NCBI GenBank assembly: GCA_025360875.1 | Contig: JANYBI010000240.1 | Location: 1-8,115 of the forward strand | Direction of reading: 5' to 3' | DNA: 8,115 nucleotides | Source: Lentisphaerota bacterium | GTDB lineage: Bacteria > Verrucomicrobiota > Lentisphaeria > Victivallales > GWF2-50-93 | Part shown: piece by piece, positions 6,282-8,115 of the stretch | Numbering within the stretch: the first letter of the stretch is position 1 | Layout: each line of letters starts with the position of its first letter | Notes under the pieces: model-generated | Seen by the model: the letters and a program-made list of their open reading frames with translations, nothing else | What the model was told of the DNA's origin: nothing | Database searches by the model: none | Made by a program: the position numbers and the translations under genes

Positions 6282-7420
6282 AGGTTGAAGAATTTCTTCT
6301 TTTTGGACTTGTCGAGTTCGCCGGCGAGGTTCTTCATGATCGGAATCGCCCTGGTCTTGGTACTGACGTTCTCCTTGTCCCTGACCATCTCCTTCTGGGC
6401 GCTGGAGACGACTTTCTCTTTCTCCTCCTTGGCCTTGTAGAGATTTATGGTGGTGAGTATCTCCGTGAATTTGGGCCTCTGCACCGGGTGGTATGAAAGC
6501 ATGTCCATCACCAGGGAGCTGATATCCTCGGGAACGTCCTCACGGTAGCTTATGGGTGAGGCCGGAGCTATATAGTCCACGGTCTCAGAGGTGATCACTG
6601 TCGGTTTTTCAGCGCTGAACACCTCCTGCTTGTCACTCGGTTTCTTCCTCTTTATCCTGGAATAGACCGTTTCGACCTCGCTCTTGCCCGAGAAAGGATA
6701 TTTTCCAGTGAGCATATAATAGAAAATGACACCGAAGCTGAATATGTCGCCACGCTTGTCCTCAACACGGCTCTCAGCCTTTTCCGGACTTATGAAATAA
6801 GGCGAGACCGACAAGGCGATCTCCTCCTTGTTCTGCAAAAAGGTATAGATAAACCTCGAAATGAAATAATTTTTGGCCCTCACATTACCCCTGGCGTCGA
6901 TGTGGATATTGTCCGGGCAGAGGTCATGATGGACAAATTCCTTGTGGTGCGCCACGGCCAGGCCGAGCGCGGTAGCCTGCATTACATCCACGACCTTGTC
7001 GACATCGAGAAGGCCCTGCGATTCAGGAGAGTAGTCGGAAAGCGCATATCCGTCCATCTTCGGTTCTGTTACAAAGAAGTTACCGTTAATTTCGCCGAAG
7101 TTCAGGATAGGGCATATGTTCGGATGCTTCAGGGTCGACAGGGCGAGTGCATCTTCCTTGGCGATATTGATGAAGTTCTTGGCCTCGGGATGGTCTTTTT
7201 CAAGTATGAAGATTATGGAGTTGAGATTCTGCCCCTGATCAAATCCCTCATACACCTTGAAAATGCTTTTATCCCCCAGTAGCTTCTCAAGCTTGAGGTA
7301 GTCCATCTCCTTGGGAATAGTGAGGGCGGTCCCGCAGTCGGAACACTCGCAAAGAGTAAAAGGCTCAATGCCTGTAGTATCCATTACACCGCCACATCCG
7401 CGGCAAATAAGCTGTCCCAT
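6278..7420 (-). CDS. Zinc-ribbon plus Ser/Thr protein-kinase-fold protein, probable pseudokinase
   Basis: This 380-residue soluble protein begins with a zinc-ribbon-like module: CRGC at 6-9 and CSDC at 26-29, with an extra Cys24. A kinase fold follows (about 41-330). Recognisable kinase landmarks are the alpha-C Glu89 before LKHPNI (97-102), the catalytic-loop segment HHDLCPDN (164-171), SPE (211-213, the APE position), DIFSFGV...LTGKYPF (225-243) and the late HPVQRP. Several catalytic elements are altered. The glycine loop reads LLGDKSIFKVY, the VAIK position reads IIFI with no lysine, HRD is HHD with Cys in place of the following Lys, and the DFG position reads YFI (185-187). The fold is clear but ATP phosphotransfer is doubtful; a scaffold or sensor role is inferred. 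A charged, Lys-rich tail (about 330-380) has no membrane segment. The start is set by GGGAGG, 9 bases upstream of the ATG. Confidence 0.85.
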   Translation of the reverse strand: MGQLICRGCGGVMDTTGIEPFTLCECSDCGTALTIPKEMDYLKLEKLLGDKSIFKVYEGFDQGQNLNSIIFILEKDHPEAKNFINIAKEDALALSTLKHPNICPILNFGEINGNFFVTEPKMDGYALSDYSPESQGLLDVDKVVDVMQATALGLAVAHHKEFVHHDLCPDNIHIDARGNVRAKNYFISRFIYTFLQNKEEIALSVSPYFISPEKAESRVEDKRGDIFSFGVIFYYMLTGKYPFSGKSEVETVYSRIKRKKPSDKQEVFSAEKPTVITSETVDYIAPASPISYREDVPEDISSLVMDMLSYHPVQRPKFTEILTTINLYKAKEEKEKVVSSAQKEMVRDKENVSTKTRAIPIMKNLAGELDKSKKKKFFNL

Positions 7421-7429
7421 TTCCCTACC

Positions 7430-7435
7430 CCTCCC
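7430..7435 (-). promoter_or_regulatory. Strong ribosome-binding site of the kinase-like gene
   Basis: Read on the minus strand, GGGAGG (7435 down to 7430) continues into GGTAGGGAA and lies 9 bases before the ATG at 7420. It is the clearest Shine-Dalgarno sequence in the window, and it fixes the start so that the N-terminal zinc ribbon is included in the protein. Confidence 0.75.
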
Positions 7436-7464
7436 AGATAAACATCGGCAATGTCATAATCGCT

Positions 7465-7493
7465 ATTATATCATATGTTGGAATTTTCTGCAA
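7465..7493 (-). promoter_or_regulatory. Promoter of the kinase-like gene with perfect extended -10
   Basis: Read on the minus strand, TTGCAG (7493-7488), a 17-base spacer and TATAAT (7470-7465) form a sigma70-type promoter. A TG one base before the -10 gives an extended -10 element (TGaTATAAT). The expected transcription start is near 7458, leaving a leader of about 40 bases before the ATG at 7420. The -10 is perfect and the -35 keeps only the TTG core. The gene can therefore be transcribed separately from the LPS kinase gene upstream on the same strand. Confidence 0.7.
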
Positions 7494-7498
7494 GTACC

Positions 7499-7513
7499 AG
7501 GTTAAGGGAACCT
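7499..7513. promoter_or_regulatory. Short inverted repeat abutting the -35 of the kinase-like gene
   Basis: AGGTT (7499-7503) and AACCT (7509-7513) form a 5-bp inverted repeat with a 5-base spacer, six bases upstream (in the minus direction) of the -35 element. It could be an activator site. It could also be part of a weak terminator for the LPS kinase gene, together with the nearby CGGAT-gag-ATCCG repeat (7544-7556). Both are short and may be chance. The rest of the 7494-7574 gap shows nothing else. Confidence 0.2.
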
Positions 7514-7574
7514 CGAAAAATTCACGCCCGGCATCCTGGAACTCGGATGAGATCCGCACCTTTCCGGAATTTCC

Positions 7575-8114
7575 TCAACCGGCATGTCTTCTTATGCTGG
7601 CCGTCTTACGCATGATCTTCCGTATCAGGGATTTGTTCCCGGACATACCTTCACCGGCTGCACCGGTATAAATCTTCCAGAAAAACATCATATCAGTCCT
7701 GCTGGCGAATTTTCCGGATGAATAGAGGAGCTGCGCAAGATCCTTGACCCTCCACCTTTCAGAAAAATCCTCCTTGAAAACCACCCTCTGAAGATCAATA
7801 AGATAAACCTTGTCATCCTCGTTCTCCCTGACGAACATGTGCACGAGATAGAAATCCTGGTGCGCCATGCCAGCCGAATGCATTCCTGCCGCCAGTACGG
7901 CAATTTTCCTTATGAGATTCCGCCTGCGAACCCTGTCGTTTCCTGCGAACTTCGCAAAAAGGTCGGATGCCCTGGCATAATCCCTGATGCCTATCGTGAG
8001 TATGCATGAGTTGCCGGAGTTATCCGTGGCATATGCCGCCGGCAGCATCGTAGGCAGATTATTCCTATGGAATTCGATTATAGCATTCCATTCGTTCAAA
8101 GCTCCTGGGTAACG
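7575..8114 (-). CDS. Lipopolysaccharide core kinase, WaaP/InaA family (5' partial)
   Basis: The frame is open to the right edge (first full codon 8114-8112), so the N-terminus is missing; 179 residues are visible. A TTG at 8099 lies inside the reading frame and is not the likely start. Family marks are clear. AHQDFYLVHMFV carries the catalytic-loop Asp (codon 7854-7856) and corresponds to the HRD-type loop of WaaP. VYLIDLQRV carries the metal-binding Asp (codon 7794-7796). RWRVKDLAQLLYSS matches the conserved WaaP-type segment before the C-terminal helices. Family enzymes phosphorylate heptose or Kdo in the LPS inner core from ATP at the cytoplasmic face of the inner membrane, which supports an LPS-bearing cell. 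Unlike the downstream kinase-like gene, both catalytic aspartates are intact. Whether the acceptor is heptose or Kdo cannot be decided. It is on the same strand as the kinase-like gene, separated by 154 bases. Confidence 0.85.
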   Translation of the reverse strand, partial: RYPGALNEWNAIIEFHRNNLPTMLPAAYATDNSGNSCILTIGIRDYARASDLFAKFAGNDRVRRRNLIRKIAVLAAGMHSAGMAHQDFYLVHMFVRENEDDKVYLIDLQRVVFKEDFSERWRVKDLAQLLYSSGKFASRTDMMFFWKIYTGAAGEGMSGNKSLIRKIMRKTASIRRHAG

Positions 8115-8115
8115 A

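Noticed and set aside
6902..7282. Plus-strand open frame of 126 codons opposite the kinase-like gene
   Set aside because: The minus strand carries continuous kinase-fold motifs here. The plus frame has no domain and no ribosome site.
8097..8099. TTG as start of the LPS kinase
   Set aside because: The frame stays open to the edge, and the family needs about another N-terminal third that would lie beyond the window.
1..8115. CRISPR array, tRNA, rRNA, insertion sequence or attachment site
   Set aside because: I found no evenly spaced direct repeats, tRNA-like cloverleaf, transposase motifs or flanking target duplications by reading both strands.

Overview
The window is about 8.1 kb of protein-coding bacterial DNA from a Gram-negative-type organism. 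The sign of an LPS outer membrane is a WaaP/InaA-type lipopolysaccharide kinase at the right edge. The mix of a very large FN3/PPC surface protein, a Ser/Thr-kinase-fold protein and a compact GH15 enzyme would suit the PVC group (for example Lentisphaerota) or another large-genome lineage. That placement is a low-confidence inference; no rRNA, tRNA or marker gene is present. Codon use and GC look even across the genes. I see no insertion sequence, integrase, CRISPR array or RNA gene.

Layout, left to right. (1) Positions 1-2942, plus strand: the 3' part of a gene for a large modular exported protein. It contains the end of one PPC domain, FN3, PPC, three FN3, PPC, a carboxypeptidase-regulatory/Ig-like module, and about 195 C-terminal residues I do not recognise. 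A striking nested inverted repeat (2939-3005) follows the stop codon and is probably its terminator. (2) Positions 3136-5777, plus strand: a likely two-gene operon of an AzoR-type FMN-dependent NADH oxidoreductase and, 20 bases later, a cytoplasmic GH15 glucoamylase-like enzyme. Both catalytic glutamates of the GH15 enzyme are visible. (3) Positions 5937-6248, plus strand: a small orphan gene (103 residues, or 138 with an upstream ATG) behind an AT-rich leader with a perfect hairpin. (4) Positions 6278-7420, minus strand and convergent: a zinc-ribbon plus protein-kinase-fold protein. It has lost the ATP-anchoring lysine, the DFG aspartate and the glycine loop, so it is probably a pseudokinase. 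Its own promoter has a perfect extended -10. (5) Positions 7575 to the right edge, minus strand: a WaaP/InaA-family LPS core kinase whose N-terminus lies outside the window.

How they work together: the azoR-like and GH15 genes probably share a transcript. The GH15 enzyme would release glucose from internal glucans, and the flavoenzyme would handle quinone or other electrophile reduction. A direct biochemical link is not evident. The surface protein and the LPS kinase both concern the cell envelope. The clearest candidate for something undescribed is the zinc-ribbon pseudokinase, followed by the unrecognised C-terminal domain of the surface protein and the orphan small protein.
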